From the NCBI GenBank assembly GCA_002068775.1, contig MWAX01000158.1, forward strand, positions 1-37,896: a stretch of 37,896 nucleotides of DNA, read 5' to 3'. Below, piece by piece: positions 24,363 through 33,697 of the stretch. The notes beneath the pieces are model-generated. The model did no database searches. It was not told where the DNA came from and was given only the letters and a program-made list of their open reading frames with translations. The DNA is from Actinobacteria bacterium ADurb.Bin346. Its GTDB lineage: Bacteria; Actinomycetota; Humimicrobiia; Humimicrobiales; Humimicrobiaceae. The position numbers and the translations under genes were made by a program. The stretch's first letter is position 1; the number at the start of each line of letters is the position of its first letter.

Positions 24363-24575
24363 CTACAAGAGCTTTATATTTATTGCCTGAAAACCCCGCT
24401 CGCCCTTAATAACCTCAAATTCCACTTTCTGGTTTTTGGATAGTGTCTTAAACCCGGCGCTTATAATGTCCTTATAGTGGACAAATAATTCATTGCCGTC
24501 ATCTGATGTAATAAACCCAAACCCCTTTTCAGGGCTGAACCATTTCACTTTGCCATTTATTTTTTCAGTTTTCAC
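24363..24575 (-). CDS. Cold-shock-domain protein
   Basis: A 70-residue single cold-shock domain that binds single-stranded RNA or DNA. RNP1 is KGFGFI (about residues 17-22) and RNP2 is LFVHYKDI (about 30-37). The usual GKVKWFSPEKGFGFI opening is present. It differs from CspA relatives by FVHYKDI instead of FVHFSAI and by a C-terminal NIKLL. It begins 11 bases after the comF stop and may be translated from the same mRNA. Confidence 0.93.
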   Translation of the reverse strand: MKTEKINGKVKWFSPEKGFGFITSDDGNELFVHYKDIISAGFKTLSKNQKVEFEVIKGERGFQAINIKLL

Positions 24576-24586
24576 AACATCACCCT

Positions 24587-25396
24587 CTATGCTCCTCTTG
24601 CAAGCGTCAGCAGATAAATTCTTTGCGCTCCCGCATTTTTAAGTGTACTGCTAATCTGGTTCAAAGTCGAACCTGTAGTGAATACATCGTCAATAACAAG
24701 CACGTTTTTATCCACAACTTTAAGGCAGTCCTTCACCTTGAAGGCGCCTGCCTGATTCATCATCCTTTGCTCCCTGTCCAGCAATTGCTGCCGCTGTGTC
24801 TTTTTTATTTTCAATATATTGTCAGCAAATGGGATCCTGATTTTTTCAGCAAAAACCTGAGCAAGCTGCTGCATGTGATTCAGAGCAGCATTTCCGGTGC
24901 TCTGCATCTCTGCCATTAAATGATCCGGCACAGTATCTATATGGTCAATTTTTTCAATGCCATAATAAAATTTATATGCCCTCTCTAAAAAACCTGCGAG
25001 TACTTCCTTAAGATAATAGTACTTTTTATATTTATAAACACTTATAAGCTCTGCCAGTTTTCCTTTATATAATGAAAAACTCCTTGCCATGTAAAAATTA
25101 TATCCTTCATTTTTACATAAGCTACAAATATTATCCGATGTGATATTTTTGTCAAATTTTTCTTTAAAACCGCTGGCGTCCATTAAGTTTTCTGATGGAC
25201 CATAGCCAAATGGTTTCCCGCATCTGGAGCAGATATCGCTTCCAAAAAAATTTATTTCTGAATTGCAGATATCGCATAATGGTGATTCGCTCAAACGCCC
25301 GCACAGCACACAGACTGGAGGTAATATGATATCTTTTAAAAATCCGGAAATATTAAAATTGAAAAAAGTATGCATAAAAAATAAGCTGCCTGTCAT
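24587..25396 (-). CDS. comF: ComF-family phosphoribosyltransferase-like protein
   Basis: The 269-residue protein combines an N-terminal Zn-finger region (CVLC, CDIC, then CSRC and CSLC; about residues 29-110) with a C-terminal phosphoribosyltransferase domain whose PRPP loop is VLVIDDVFTTGST (about 230-242). ComF proteins act in DNA uptake in competent bacteria; many non-competent species also have one of unknown role. No other competence genes are in the window. Its start overlaps the stop of the upstream nucleotidyltransferase by 4 bases. Placement near hpf and secA matches actinobacteria. Confidence 0.9.
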   Translation of the reverse strand: MTGSLFFMHTFFNFNISGFLKDIILPPVCVLCGRLSESPLCDICNSEINFFGSDICSRCGKPFGYGPSENLMDASGFKEKFDKNITSDNICSLCKNEGYNFYMARSFSLYKGKLAELISVYKYKKYYYLKEVLAGFLERAYKFYYGIEKIDHIDTVPDHLMAEMQSTGNAALNHMQQLAQVFAEKIRIPFADNILKIKKTQRQQLLDREQRMMNQAGAFKVKDCLKVVDKNVLVIDDVFTTGSTLNQISSTLKNAGAQRIYLLTLARGA

Positions 25397-26499
25397 TTTA
25401 TTACTTCATTTGACATTATCTTTACGCTCGGATGTATTATTATGCCGTCACCTATGACGCTCTTTGAGCCTATTACAGCTTTTTCCAGGACAGAAGCTTT
25501 GTCTTTTATTTTTGTATCATAACCTATTATTGCACCTATAAGGGACGCATCTTTTCCTATGTAGCCGCTTCCCCATTTTATACCTCTGTATAGAACTGCT
25601 CTTTCATCTACTATTGTATTATCTCCAAGTATAATGGGGCCAAATAATTTAGCGCCTTTCTTAATTGTGCAGTTATCGCCAATACACACTGGAGGGATGA
25701 TAACCACATCTTCCTGTATTCTGCAACCTTTTCCTATCCATACCCCATCCCTTATCTGGTTGCCGGGAATATTAAGCTTCACTCTTCTTTCAAGTGCATC
25801 AAAATTACCCTTCTGGTATTCTTCCAGATTACCCACATCATTCCAGTAATGTTTGTGCTTGAAACCATAATATGTAATTCCCTTTTCAAGCAGGTCAGGA
25901 AATACATTTTTACCAAAATCATAAAATGATTTCCCGGGTATATAATTAAATATCTCATTATTGAAAACATATATTCCGCTGTTTGCAAGATTTGATTTCT
26001 CCTCGCCCGCAAGCGGCTTTTCCTGGAAACCTGTTATTTTCTTATCATTATCTACAAGAACCACCCCAAATTGTGATGGTTCATCCACTTCGGTCAGGAC
26101 AAGTGTGGCAATGCCGCCTTTCTTTTTGTGAAACTGAAAAACCTCTGTCAAGTCAATATCTGTTAATGCGTCGCCGCTCACCACAAGAAAATCTTTGCCT
26201 CCAAAAAAGCCCTCCACATTTTTAACACCTCCGGCAGTCCCGAGCAATGTTTCCTCAAATGAATAAGATATGTGGAGTCCGAATCTGGAACCATCCCTGA
26301 AATGATCCCTTATTGCATCCGGGAACCAGTGAAGGTTGCAAACCACATCGGTGAAACCATGTTTTACCAGAAGCTCTATTATATGTTCCATGACAGGTTT
26401 ATTGACTATCGGAGCCATTGGTTTTGAAATCAGGTCCGTAAGGGGCCTGAGCCTTGTTCCAAGGCCGGCTGCCATTACCATTGCTTTATTCTCACTCAT
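25393..26499 (-). CDS. Sugar-1-phosphate nucleotidyltransferase with left-handed beta-helix (mannose-1-phosphate guanylyltransferase-like)
   Basis: The 368-residue protein has the nucleotidyltransferase signature MAAGLGTRLRPLT (about 9-21) with the substrate Lys in SKPMAPI, an SGDALTD metal motif (about 107-113) and a C-terminal hexapeptide-repeat helix (about 250-360, with VWIGKGCRIQEDVVIIPP and CIGDNCTIKKGAKLFGP). This is the architecture of actinobacterial GDP-mannose pyrophosphorylases and similar enzymes. The nucleotide and sugar cannot be fixed from sequence alone. It is a paralogue of the enzyme at 32582-33697. It follows mtnA by 21 bases. Confidence 0.88.
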   Translation of the reverse strand: MSENKAMVMAAGLGTRLRPLTDLISKPMAPIVNKPVMEHIIELLVKHGFTDVVCNLHWFPDAIRDHFRDGSRFGLHISYSFEETLLGTAGGVKNVEGFFGGKDFLVVSGDALTDIDLTEVFQFHKKKGGIATLVLTEVDEPSQFGVVLVDNDKKITGFQEKPLAGEEKSNLANSGIYVFNNEIFNYIPGKSFYDFGKNVFPDLLEKGITYYGFKHKHYWNDVGNLEEYQKGNFDALERRVKLNIPGNQIRDGVWIGKGCRIQEDVVIIPPVCIGDNCTIKKGAKLFGPIILGDNTIVDERAVLYRGIKWGSGYIGKDASLIGAIIGYDTKIKDKASVLEKAVIGSKSVIGDGIIIHPSVKIMSNEVIK

Positions 26500-26520
26500 A
26501 ACAGCATCCCTTCTTTACGG

Positions 26521-27594
26521 TTAATTAAATAATTTCCTGATATTTTCAATGAAAGGCTTGTATATCACGCCTTTCTCAGTAATTACTGCAGTAATATTTT
26601 CACCGGGAGTAATATCAAAGGAAGGGTTTTTTACTTTCATATAGTCCGGTATTATAGTCCTGCCCATCACTTCTCTGACTTCTTTTTCATCACGATTCTC
26701 TATGGGTATATTGCTGCCGGATTTTGTCTTAAGGTCAATTGTCGAAACAGGCGCAGCCACATAGAAAGGTATATTGTACCGTCCCGCTATTATTGACACT
26801 GTAAGGGTGCCTATTTTATTTGCAGTGTCGCCATTTGCAGCTATCCTGTCAGCGCCTACCACAACTATATCCACTTCACCCTTTGACATGAAATATCCGG
26901 CCATATTATCACATATTACATAAAATGGTATTTTCTCCTCATGAAGCTCCCATGCTGTGAGCCTTGCGCCCTGTAAAAATGGTCTGGTCTCATCGACAAG
27001 AACATAATCGACCTTTCCTGCCTTATATAAGCTCCTTATAACCCCCAGTGCTGTGCCATAGCCTGCTGTTGCAAGCGCCCCTGCATTGCAGTGTGTGAGG
27101 ATCCTGAGCTTCTTTTTTGAAGCCTCAAATATTGAAAGGCTGTTTTCCCCCAGTTTGCAGTTTATTTCGACATCTTCCTTTTCAATTTTCACTGCTTCAT
27201 CAACTATTTTTGCCGTAAGGCTGCTTATGCTGCGGCTGCTTTCATTTTTATTGCTGTTTATTATTTTTTTCATCCTGTCAATTGCCCAGAAGAGGTTGAC
27301 TGCCGTTGGTCTTGCTGACGCAATAATATCCATTGCATTAATAAGATGGGATATAAATGCTTTATAATCATCGCCTCTAAATTTCAATGCAGCAAGAGCA
27401 ACTCCATACGCTGCTGTCACCCCTATTGCAGGCGCTCCCCTGACTGTCATATTTTTTATTGCTGCTGCCGCATCTTCAAAGGTTAGGCAATTTACATATT
27501 GCTGTTTGAAAGGGAGCTTTCTCTGGTCTATCAGTTTCAGCTTATTGCCCTGCCATATCATTGTTTTAACTTTATCCTTCATATCTGTTGCCAT
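26521..27594 (-). CDS. mtnA: S-methyl-5-thioribose-1-phosphate isomerase
   Basis: MtnA turns methylthioribose-1-phosphate into methylthioribulose-1-phosphate in the salvage of methylthioadenosine. Landmarks are RGAPAIG, catalytic Cys169 in THCNAGALATAGYGTALG and Asp249 in VVVGADRIAANGDTANKIGT. I chose ATG at 27594 (357 residues), 5 bases after the ahcY stop; an in-frame ATG at 27618 would overlap ahcY and add 8 residues. The related eIF2B-like ribose-1,5-bisphosphate isomerases share the fold, so function is probable rather than proven. Pairing with ahcY supports a methyl-cycle role. Confidence 0.9.
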   Translation of the reverse strand: MATDMKDKVKTMIWQGNKLKLIDQRKLPFKQQYVNCLTFEDAAAAIKNMTVRGAPAIGVTAAYGVALAALKFRGDDYKAFISHLINAMDIIASARPTAVNLFWAIDRMKKIINSNKNESSRSISSLTAKIVDEAVKIEKEDVEINCKLGENSLSIFEASKKKLRILTHCNAGALATAGYGTALGVIRSLYKAGKVDYVLVDETRPFLQGARLTAWELHEEKIPFYVICDNMAGYFMSKGEVDIVVVGADRIAANGDTANKIGTLTVSIIAGRYNIPFYVAAPVSTIDLKTKSGSNIPIENRDEKEVREVMGRTIIPDYMKVKNPSFDITPGENITAVITEKGVIYKPFIENIRKLFN

Positions 27595-27599
27595 GATTT

Positions 27600-28856
27600 T
27601 TAAGTTCCGAGCTCCCATGCATTAAGATAATCTTCCTGTTCTTTTGTAAGGGTATCTATTGTGATGCCCATGCTTGCAAGTTTTAAAGCCGCTATGTTTT
27701 TATCAATCTCTGCAGGCACAGCATAGACCTTTTTTTCAAGCAGGCTGCTTTTCTCAAAAATGTATTTCACTGACAGAGCCTGATTTGCAAAACTCATATC
27801 CATTACGCTGGCAGGATGCCCCTCTGCGGCGCCAAGGTTTACAAGCCTGCCTTCTGCAAGTATATTTATTTTCCTTCCATCCTTCATCTGGTATTGCTCG
27901 ACAAATGGCCTGACTTTTTTTACACCGGTGCTGTTCTTTTTCAGATAATTCAAATCTATTTCAGCATCAAAGTGCCCGGAATTTGCCACAATTGCATTAT
28001 CCCTGCATTTTGAAAGAATGTTTTCGCCTATTACTTTTAAATTGCCCGTAACTGAAAGAAAAATCTCTCCGACCTGGGCTGCCTGGCTGGAATGCATGAC
28101 TTCAAAACCATCCATTTTGGCTTCTATGGCTTTTAAGGGGTCTATTTCAAGCACTATTACATGAGCGCCCATGCCTCTGGCTCTCATCGCGACTCCTTTT
28201 CCGCACCAGCCATAACCGAGGACCACAAATTTTTTTCCCGCGAGCAGAACATTTGTGGCTCTGAGAATCCCGTCGATTGTACTTTGCCCGGTGCCATACC
28301 TGTTGTCAAAAAAATGCTTTGTCTTTGCCTCGTTTACAGCTATTATCGGATACTCGAGCACACCGTTTTTTTCCATGGATTTAAGCCTTATTACGCCGGT
28401 GGTTGTTTCTTCTGTGCCGCCGAGTATATCCGGAATAAGTTCCCTTCTCTTAGAGTGAACACTTGATATAAGGTCCGCGCCATCATCCATGGAGACCTGC
28501 GGCCTGCAGTCAAGCACGCTGTTTATATGTCTGTAATATGTATCATTATCCTCGCCCTTCACGGCAAATACAGATATCCCATAATCTTTTGCCAGGGATG
28601 CCGCAACTTCATCCTGGGTGCTAAGCGGATTTGAAGCGCAAAGAGAAACTTTTGCGCCTCCGGCTTTTAATGCAATCGCAAGATTTGCGGTCTCGCTTGT
28701 CACATGGAGGCATGCGCCCACTGTTGCCCCTTCGAGGGGCTTCTTTTTGCTGAATTCTTCCATTATACCTTTCAGGACCGGCATATCAGCCTGTGCCCAT
28801 TCGATTTTCTTTTTCCCGTCAGCAGACAAGTTTAAATCCTTCACATCAAATTCCAT
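27600..28856 (-). CDS. ahcY: Adenosylhomocysteinase
   Basis: The enzyme splits S-adenosylhomocysteine into adenosine and homocysteine. The 418 residues include the NAD-binding GYGWCGKG (214-221), the substrate-site MDDGADLI (about 123-130) and NRYGTGQSTIDGI (185-197). The protein is about 80 residues shorter than mycobacterial SahH and lacks the C-terminal extension with the usual Lys/Tyr motif. It resembles the short Thermotoga/archaeal type, which may not bind NAD in the same way. AAGGAG precedes the ATG. mtnA follows 5 bases downstream, so recycling of both methylation by-products is genetically linked here. Confidence 0.95.
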   Translation of the reverse strand: MEFDVKDLNLSADGKKKIEWAQADMPVLKGIMEEFSKKKPLEGATVGACLHVTSETANLAIALKAGGAKVSLCASNPLSTQDEVAASLAKDYGISVFAVKGEDNDTYYRHINSVLDCRPQVSMDDGADLISSVHSKRRELIPDILGGTEETTTGVIRLKSMEKNGVLEYPIIAVNEAKTKHFFDNRYGTGQSTIDGILRATNVLLAGKKFVVLGYGWCGKGVAMRARGMGAHVIVLEIDPLKAIEAKMDGFEVMHSSQAAQVGEIFLSVTGNLKVIGENILSKCRDNAIVANSGHFDAEIDLNYLKKNSTGVKKVRPFVEQYQMKDGRKINILAEGRLVNLGAAEGHPASVMDMSFANQALSVKYIFEKSSLLEKKVYAVPAEIDKNIAALKLASMGITIDTLTKEQEDYLNAWELGT

Positions 28857-28933
28857 AGATAGCTCCTTGTATTGTCTTAAATATGCATGAAAAAAATATT
28901 TTTAATTCCATTTCTGTCAGTAAAAGCGCTCAT

Positions 28934-30010
28934 TCAGTCTAGCTTTGCCAGCTCTGCTTTCAGGACCGATATCCTTTCAACAGGTGTGGGGTCCACGCAA
29001 TAGAGAAGAGCAAGATAAACACTTGCCATATCGCCGAGATACATGGTTGAAACTGCTTTGGCAAGGCTGGATCTGCCCCTTACATTTATCTCTATCACAC
29101 CCCCCAGATTATTGCTTATGATTTTAACAGTTGTATCTATCCTTGTTTTTATCCTGGCAGAAGCATCGGGGTCCCTGAAGATAACAAGTATGAACTCTCT
29201 TGAGATATCCCTGATATTCTGCCAACCCACAGTTTCATTATGGTTAAGCTCAGGAAACTCTGAGAAAAATGCAGGGCATTTAGCATTCTCGTTTATTTCA
29301 CATTTCCATCTGTATGCCACCGCTGATAGAAATCCGTTCACGCCATAAATAACCGGCATTTTATCCTTAAGTTCAAGCGCAAGTTTTTTTGCAGGATTGG
29401 ATTGTGTGCTTTGCATCCTGTTGTAAAGCGCAGCATCCCTTTTTATTATTTCCATGGTTTCATCAATCTCTGCCTCACTTACTTTGAATATCCCTATGGA
29501 AGAAAGCATCAGATATGTCGAAAAAAATAAATAACCAGAAGCTCCTCTCGGCTGAAAACCTGCCGGGACCTGAAGATGACATTTATCATTTGCTGCAGCA
29601 ATCTCTTTTAATTTCCCGCCGGAAGAGACAAAAACTATCTCACATCCCCGCTGCAGCGCCTGTTTGACACATGCTATTGTCTCTTCAGTATCACCCGAAT
29701 AACTTACTGCCACTGCAAGCCAGCCCTTTGCGATATATGCCGGCATTTCATAACCTTTCACCACTTCAACAGGTATTTGAGTCCTGTCAGCAGTCAGGCT
29801 CTTTATAATGTCCCCTGAAAAACCGGAGCCGCCCATCCCGAGCACTGCGAGACCTTTAAATTTTAATGACGCAAGATTCTTATAATCAGCGCTTTCCGCA
29901 ATTTTTTTTGCCTCAGCAAGCTGAGACATGAAATTTTCCTCGACGCCAAGCATGTCCTGCTTGTCAAGATTTTTTATTTTTTCAAGGTCATCAAGAATAT
30001 TATTATTCAT
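28934..30010 (-). CDS. Bifunctional phosphoglucose/phosphomannose isomerase (SIS)
   Basis: The enzyme interconverts fructose-6-phosphate with glucose-6-phosphate and mannose-6-phosphate. The 358 residues contain a SIS domain with GMGGSGFSGD (about 58-67), SYSGDTEETIAC, PAGFQPRGASGYLF and the C-terminal FPELNHNETVGW motif with the catalytic His, all typical of the PGI/PMI family of archaea and actinobacteria. The gene lies between the phosphomannomutase and ahcY genes and would supply mannose-6-phosphate for the next step. Spacing to the mutase is 50 bases. Confidence 0.92.
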   Translation of the reverse strand: MNNNILDDLEKIKNLDKQDMLGVEENFMSQLAEAKKIAESADYKNLASLKFKGLAVLGMGGSGFSGDIIKSLTADRTQIPVEVVKGYEMPAYIAKGWLAVAVSYSGDTEETIACVKQALQRGCEIVFVSSGGKLKEIAAANDKCHLQVPAGFQPRGASGYLFFSTYLMLSSIGIFKVSEAEIDETMEIIKRDAALYNRMQSTQSNPAKKLALELKDKMPVIYGVNGFLSAVAYRWKCEINENAKCPAFFSEFPELNHNETVGWQNIRDISREFILVIFRDPDASARIKTRIDTTVKIISNNLGGVIEINVRGRSSLAKAVSTMYLGDMASVYLALLYCVDPTPVERISVLKAELAKLD

Positions 30011-30060
30011 ACCTAATCCCTTCTGTACGTGATAAAAATAAGTCAGCCAGGAGCTTCACT

Positions 30061-31527
30061 TCACACATTATCCAGTATTTTTTTACCGATACAATGCAGA
30101 TATTCAAGTTTTTCACTTGTATTGCTCTCTGCGTATATGCGCACAACCGCTTCTGTGCCTGAAGGTCTTATCATTATCCAGCTGCCGTCTTTTAAAATAT
30201 ATTTATAACCATCGATAAGCAGTGGCTCTGCAGAGACTTCATTTACAAGCGCATCCGGTATTTTTTTCGAAAGCAGAGCGCTAAGCCTGTCTTTTCTGTC
30301 ATTTTCGACTTCATAATCAGCGCGCTTGTAAATAAAATAACCAAATTCATTGTATATATCCTTCAGTATCTCATTTGCAGATTTTTTCTCCCTGCAAAGA
30401 ATTTCCAGCAGCATAAGAGACATATACATGCCATCTCTTTCGGGCATATATCCGTTTATCCACAAACCGCCGCTTTCCTCCCCGCCCATAAGCACTCCGC
30501 CTTTTAATATTTCTTCGCCGATATATTTAAAGCCGACTGGTTTAACTAATAGCTCAAGCCCGTATTTTATGCATATCCTGTCTATGATTGATGAAGTTGA
30601 AACAGTTTTAATGACTCTGCCGGACAGGTTTTTTGTTTTTACAAGATAATTCAACAGTATTGCAAAAATATGATGAGAGCTGATAAAGTTACCATTTTCC
30701 CCAATTGCCCCTATCCTGTCGCCATCACCGTCAAGGCACAGTGCAAGCATGCACTTTTTGCCTTTAACTGCTTTTACGGCATCTGCAAGATTATCTCCAA
30801 TGGGCTCAGGATTTAACCCTCCAAACGATGTGTTGAGACATGAATGTATTTCATGCACTTTGGAGCTGCTCAGGTTTTCAATAATGTTCTTCAATGTCGC
30901 CTGTCCTGCGCCGTACATCGGATCTACTACCACAGGAAAATCAAGGCTCTGCTTAATCACTTCGATATCAACCAGCCCCATGACATAATCCCTGTAAGTT
31001 TTACTGAAATCAGCATTTGAAAAGTTATTGCAGCCATTATTGTATTTAATATTATTCAGCATTGTCCGGGCATCCCTGTTGTTGTTCAGCGCATTTACTT
31101 TTTCCTCTATCACTTTTATTATATCCACTGTAGCAGAACCTCCGTAAGGACCCTTTATCTTATACCCATTGTAGTAATATGGATTGTGGCTTGCCGTAAT
31201 CATTACTCCAAGGTCCGCTTTACTGGCAAGGACTGCGCAGGAGAGCATTGGAGTAGTGATAAACCTGTCGGATAAAGAAACAGATAAACCGAAATGACTC
31301 ATCACTCTGGCAGCAGTTTTAGCAAATCTGTCTGAAAGAAATCTCGTATCATAACCGACAACAACTTTTGGCGGATTTTTGGCGGATTTTTTAGCCGCAG
31401 CAATATTTTTTTTCTCATCAAGATATTCAAATAAACCAGCCGATATTATTTTTATCTTATCTTCAACAAAATCAAACCCTGTAATGCCCCGCCATCCGTC
31501 AGTGCCGAATTTTATCTCATTTTTCAT
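30061..31527 (-). CDS. Phosphomannomutase / phosphoglucomutase
   Basis: The enzyme moves phosphate between C6 and C1 of mannose or glucose. The 488 residues show the four hallmarks of the alpha-D-phosphohexomutase family: active serine Ser113 in TASHNP, metal loop DGDGDR (266-271), sugar loop GGEESGG (348-354) and phosphate loop RPSGTEAVVRIYAE near 450. An Ala/Lys-rich insert (about 42-52) contains a short repeat. Neighbours on both sides handle mannose phosphates, which favours a mannose-1-phosphate role. Start ATG at 31527 is clear. Confidence 0.92.
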   Translation of the reverse strand: MKNEIKFGTDGWRGITGFDFVEDKIKIISAGLFEYLDEKKNIAAAKKSAKNPPKVVVGYDTRFLSDRFAKTAARVMSHFGLSVSLSDRFITTPMLSCAVLASKADLGVMITASHNPYYYNGYKIKGPYGGSATVDIIKVIEEKVNALNNNRDARTMLNNIKYNNGCNNFSNADFSKTYRDYVMGLVDIEVIKQSLDFPVVVDPMYGAGQATLKNIIENLSSSKVHEIHSCLNTSFGGLNPEPIGDNLADAVKAVKGKKCMLALCLDGDGDRIGAIGENGNFISSHHIFAILLNYLVKTKNLSGRVIKTVSTSSIIDRICIKYGLELLVKPVGFKYIGEEILKGGVLMGGEESGGLWINGYMPERDGMYMSLMLLEILCREKKSANEILKDIYNEFGYFIYKRADYEVENDRKDRLSALLSKKIPDALVNEVSAEPLLIDGYKYILKDGSWIMIRPSGTEAVVRIYAESNTSEKLEYLHCIGKKILDNV

Positions 31528-31569
31528 AGCTTGTTCTTTCCCCTGCAGAATATATTTTCCAGGACTTTT

Positions 31570-32538
31570 TTAAATGACATATTTTTTCAAAAGGTTATAA
31601 TCACTTTCAACCATGATTTTTACAAGACCTTCAAAATCTACTTTGGGTTTCCATCCAAGGACATTACTGGCTTTGGTGGAATCGCCAATTAAAAGGTCTA
31701 CTTCTGCCGGCCTTAAAAATCTCGGGTCCACTTTAACATATTTTTCCCAGTCCAGGCCAAGGCAGTCAAAGGATGCCTTTACCCAGTCTTTTACACTGTG
31801 GGTGACACCAGTGGCTATTACAAAGTCATCTGCATTTTCCTGCTGGAGCATCAGCCACATAGCTTCTACATAATCTTTTGCATAACCCCAGTCTCTTTTT
31901 GAATCAAGATTTCCCAGATACAGCTCTTTCTGCAACCCGAGCTTTATCCTTGCAACAGCATTTGTGACTTTTCTTGTGACAAACTCAAGGCCCCTTCTTG
32001 GGGATTCATGATTGAAAAGTATGCCGCTTGAAGCTTTTATGCCATAACTTTCCCTGTAATTAACTGTTATAAAGTGCCCGTAAACTTTGGCAACTCCATA
32101 GGGGCTCCTCGGATGAAAAGGCGTTGTTTCATTTTGCGGTATTTCTTTTACCTTACCAAACATTTCCGAGCTTGATGCCTGATAAAATCTTATGTCTTTA
32201 TTTACAAGCCTGATTGCTTCAAGCATCCTTGTTACACCAATTGCAGTAAACTCTCCTGTAAGGACAGGCTGGCTCCATGAGGTGGGGACAAATGACATCG
32301 CTGCAAGGTTGTAGACTTCATCCGGACCCACTTCCCTTATTGCGCTTATGATGGAGAGCTGGTCCAGCAAGTCAGCCTGCACAAATTCGATTTTGTGCCT
32401 GATATGCTCAATCCGGTCCAGCTTTTCAACAGAAGAGCGCCTTACCATCCCATAAACTTTATAGCCTTTTTCAAGCAACAGATCAGCAAGGTATGACCCG
32501 TCTTGTCCCGTAATGCCTGTGATTAAAGCCTTTTTCAA
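31570..32538 (-). CDS. gmd: GDP-mannose 4,6-dehydratase
   Basis: Gmd makes GDP-4-keto-6-deoxymannose, the precursor of GDP-rhamnose and GDP-fucose. The 322 residues start with the NADP-binding GITGQDGSYLADLL, have the catalytic SSSEMFG and Tyr147/Lys151 (YGVAK), and the Gmd-specific FNHESPRRGLEFVTRKVT. Length is slightly shorter than the ~345-370 typical. The start is TTG at 32538 with AAGGAGGG upstream. It lies directly downstream of the guanylyltransferase that would provide its substrate. Confidence 0.96.
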   Translation of the reverse strand: MKKALITGITGQDGSYLADLLLEKGYKVYGMVRRSSVEKLDRIEHIRHKIEFVQADLLDQLSIISAIREVGPDEVYNLAAMSFVPTSWSQPVLTGEFTAIGVTRMLEAIRLVNKDIRFYQASSSEMFGKVKEIPQNETTPFHPRSPYGVAKVYGHFITVNYRESYGIKASSGILFNHESPRRGLEFVTRKVTNAVARIKLGLQKELYLGNLDSKRDWGYAKDYVEAMWLMLQQENADDFVIATGVTHSVKDWVKASFDCLGLDWEKYVKVDPRFLRPAEVDLLIGDSTKASNVLGWKPKVDFEGLVKIMVESDYNLLKKYVI

Positions 32539-32581
32539 GGTATCCCTCCTTAAAATACTGATTTGAAATCAAAACAATAAA

Positions 32582-33697
32582 TCAAAAACTAATCTGAGAG
32601 GCTGTAATAAGTGAATTGACATTAATCTTTATGCCGTTTTTAAGGATGTTGCCCCCTTCTATAGTTGAATTATCGCCAACAATAGCGCTGTCTTCTATTT
32701 TTACCTTATCGCCGAGTTTAACATTTTTAGCAATTATTGAATTTCTGATAATACAATCCCTGCCTATTACACATCCATCAAAAATTATACTTTCCGATAT
32801 GCTTGTCCCGCTGTCTATCTCACAGTGGCTGCCAACTATGCTGAGTGGGAGTATTTTAGCATCTTTTTTTATCTTTGTGCCGTTTCCAATTACAATTGGC
32901 CCTATGGTGAGGCTCTCTTTTGAATATGAAGTATTTTCACCAATATAAATGCCTGCATATATTTTTTTAGAAGGAAAATCAAATGGTATCTTTCTGTCAA
33001 GGATGTCCATATGCGCCGTCATATACTTTTCAGGAGTGCCCACATCCAGCCAGTAAGCGTCAGAAACAAAACCGAATATTTTATATCCAAGCTTCAGCAT
33101 ATTTGGAAAAAGCTCCCTCTCAAATGAATAATTCTCTCCCTGCGGAACATGGCCCAATATATGATGCTCTATTACATATGTACCGGCATTGATAAGATTT
33201 GTATTTATCTCTTCAAAACTGGGTTTTTCAAGAAATTCCTTAACCCTGCCGTCCTTGTTTATAGGTACGAGCCCGTAAGCCGTCGGGTCTTCAACAGGTG
33301 TCAGCGATATTGTAATATCAGCTTTTCTTGATTTGTGGAAAGCAATCATATTCTTCAGATTAAGCGTTGTAATTATGTCGCCATTAAAAACAAGAAATGT
33401 ATCATTGCCAAGATACTTCTCAACATTTTTAACTGCACCGCAGGTCCCGAGCGGCTCTTCTTCTGTGACATATATTAACTTCATTCCAAGCTTATTTCCA
33501 TTGCCGAAATATTCATTGAACATGTCAGGAAGATAGCCTGTTGACAGTATCACTTCATTTATTCCAAAACTTTTAAGCCTTAAAAGAAAATATTCCATAA
33601 ATGGCCTGTTCATTAAAGGCAGCATAGGTTTAGGAGTAAGATAAGTAAGCGGGCGCATCCTTGTGCCCTTTCCTCCTGCAAGAATTACTCCTTTCAT
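32582..33697 (-). CDS. Mannose-1-phosphate guanylyltransferase with C-terminal left-handed beta-helix
   Basis: It would join mannose-1-phosphate and GTP to GDP-mannose. From ATG at 33697 it has 371 residues with LAGGKGTRMRPLTYLTPKP at the N-terminus, FNGDIITT metal motif, the sugar-site EKP, and hexapeptide repeats over the last ~120 residues. I chose 33697 because AAGGAG lies about 9 bases upstream and the ATG overlaps the TGA of rmd by 4 bases; an upstream GTG-like start would lie inside rmd. It sits between rmd and gmd, which is strong context for GDP-mannose. A second paralogue lies at 25393. Confidence 0.9.
   Translation of the reverse strand: MKGVILAGGKGTRMRPLTYLTPKPMLPLMNRPFMEYFLLRLKSFGINEVILSTGYLPDMFNEYFGNGNKLGMKLIYVTEEEPLGTCGAVKNVEKYLGNDTFLVFNGDIITTLNLKNMIAFHKSRKADITISLTPVEDPTAYGLVPINKDGRVKEFLEKPSFEEINTNLINAGTYVIEHHILGHVPQGENYSFERELFPNMLKLGYKIFGFVSDAYWLDVGTPEKYMTAHMDILDRKIPFDFPSKKIYAGIYIGENTSYSKESLTIGPIVIGNGTKIKKDAKILPLSIVGSHCEIDSGTSISESIIFDGCVIGRDCIIRNSIIAKNVKLGDKVKIEDSAIVGDNSTIEGGNILKNGIKINVNSLITASQISF

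Noticed and set aside
15036..31580. Third copy of the 28-bp element at the gmd stop (15 matching bases near 31564)
   Set aside because: The match is limited to the T/A-rich part, and the GTTGCGTC core is absent; coincidence is likely.
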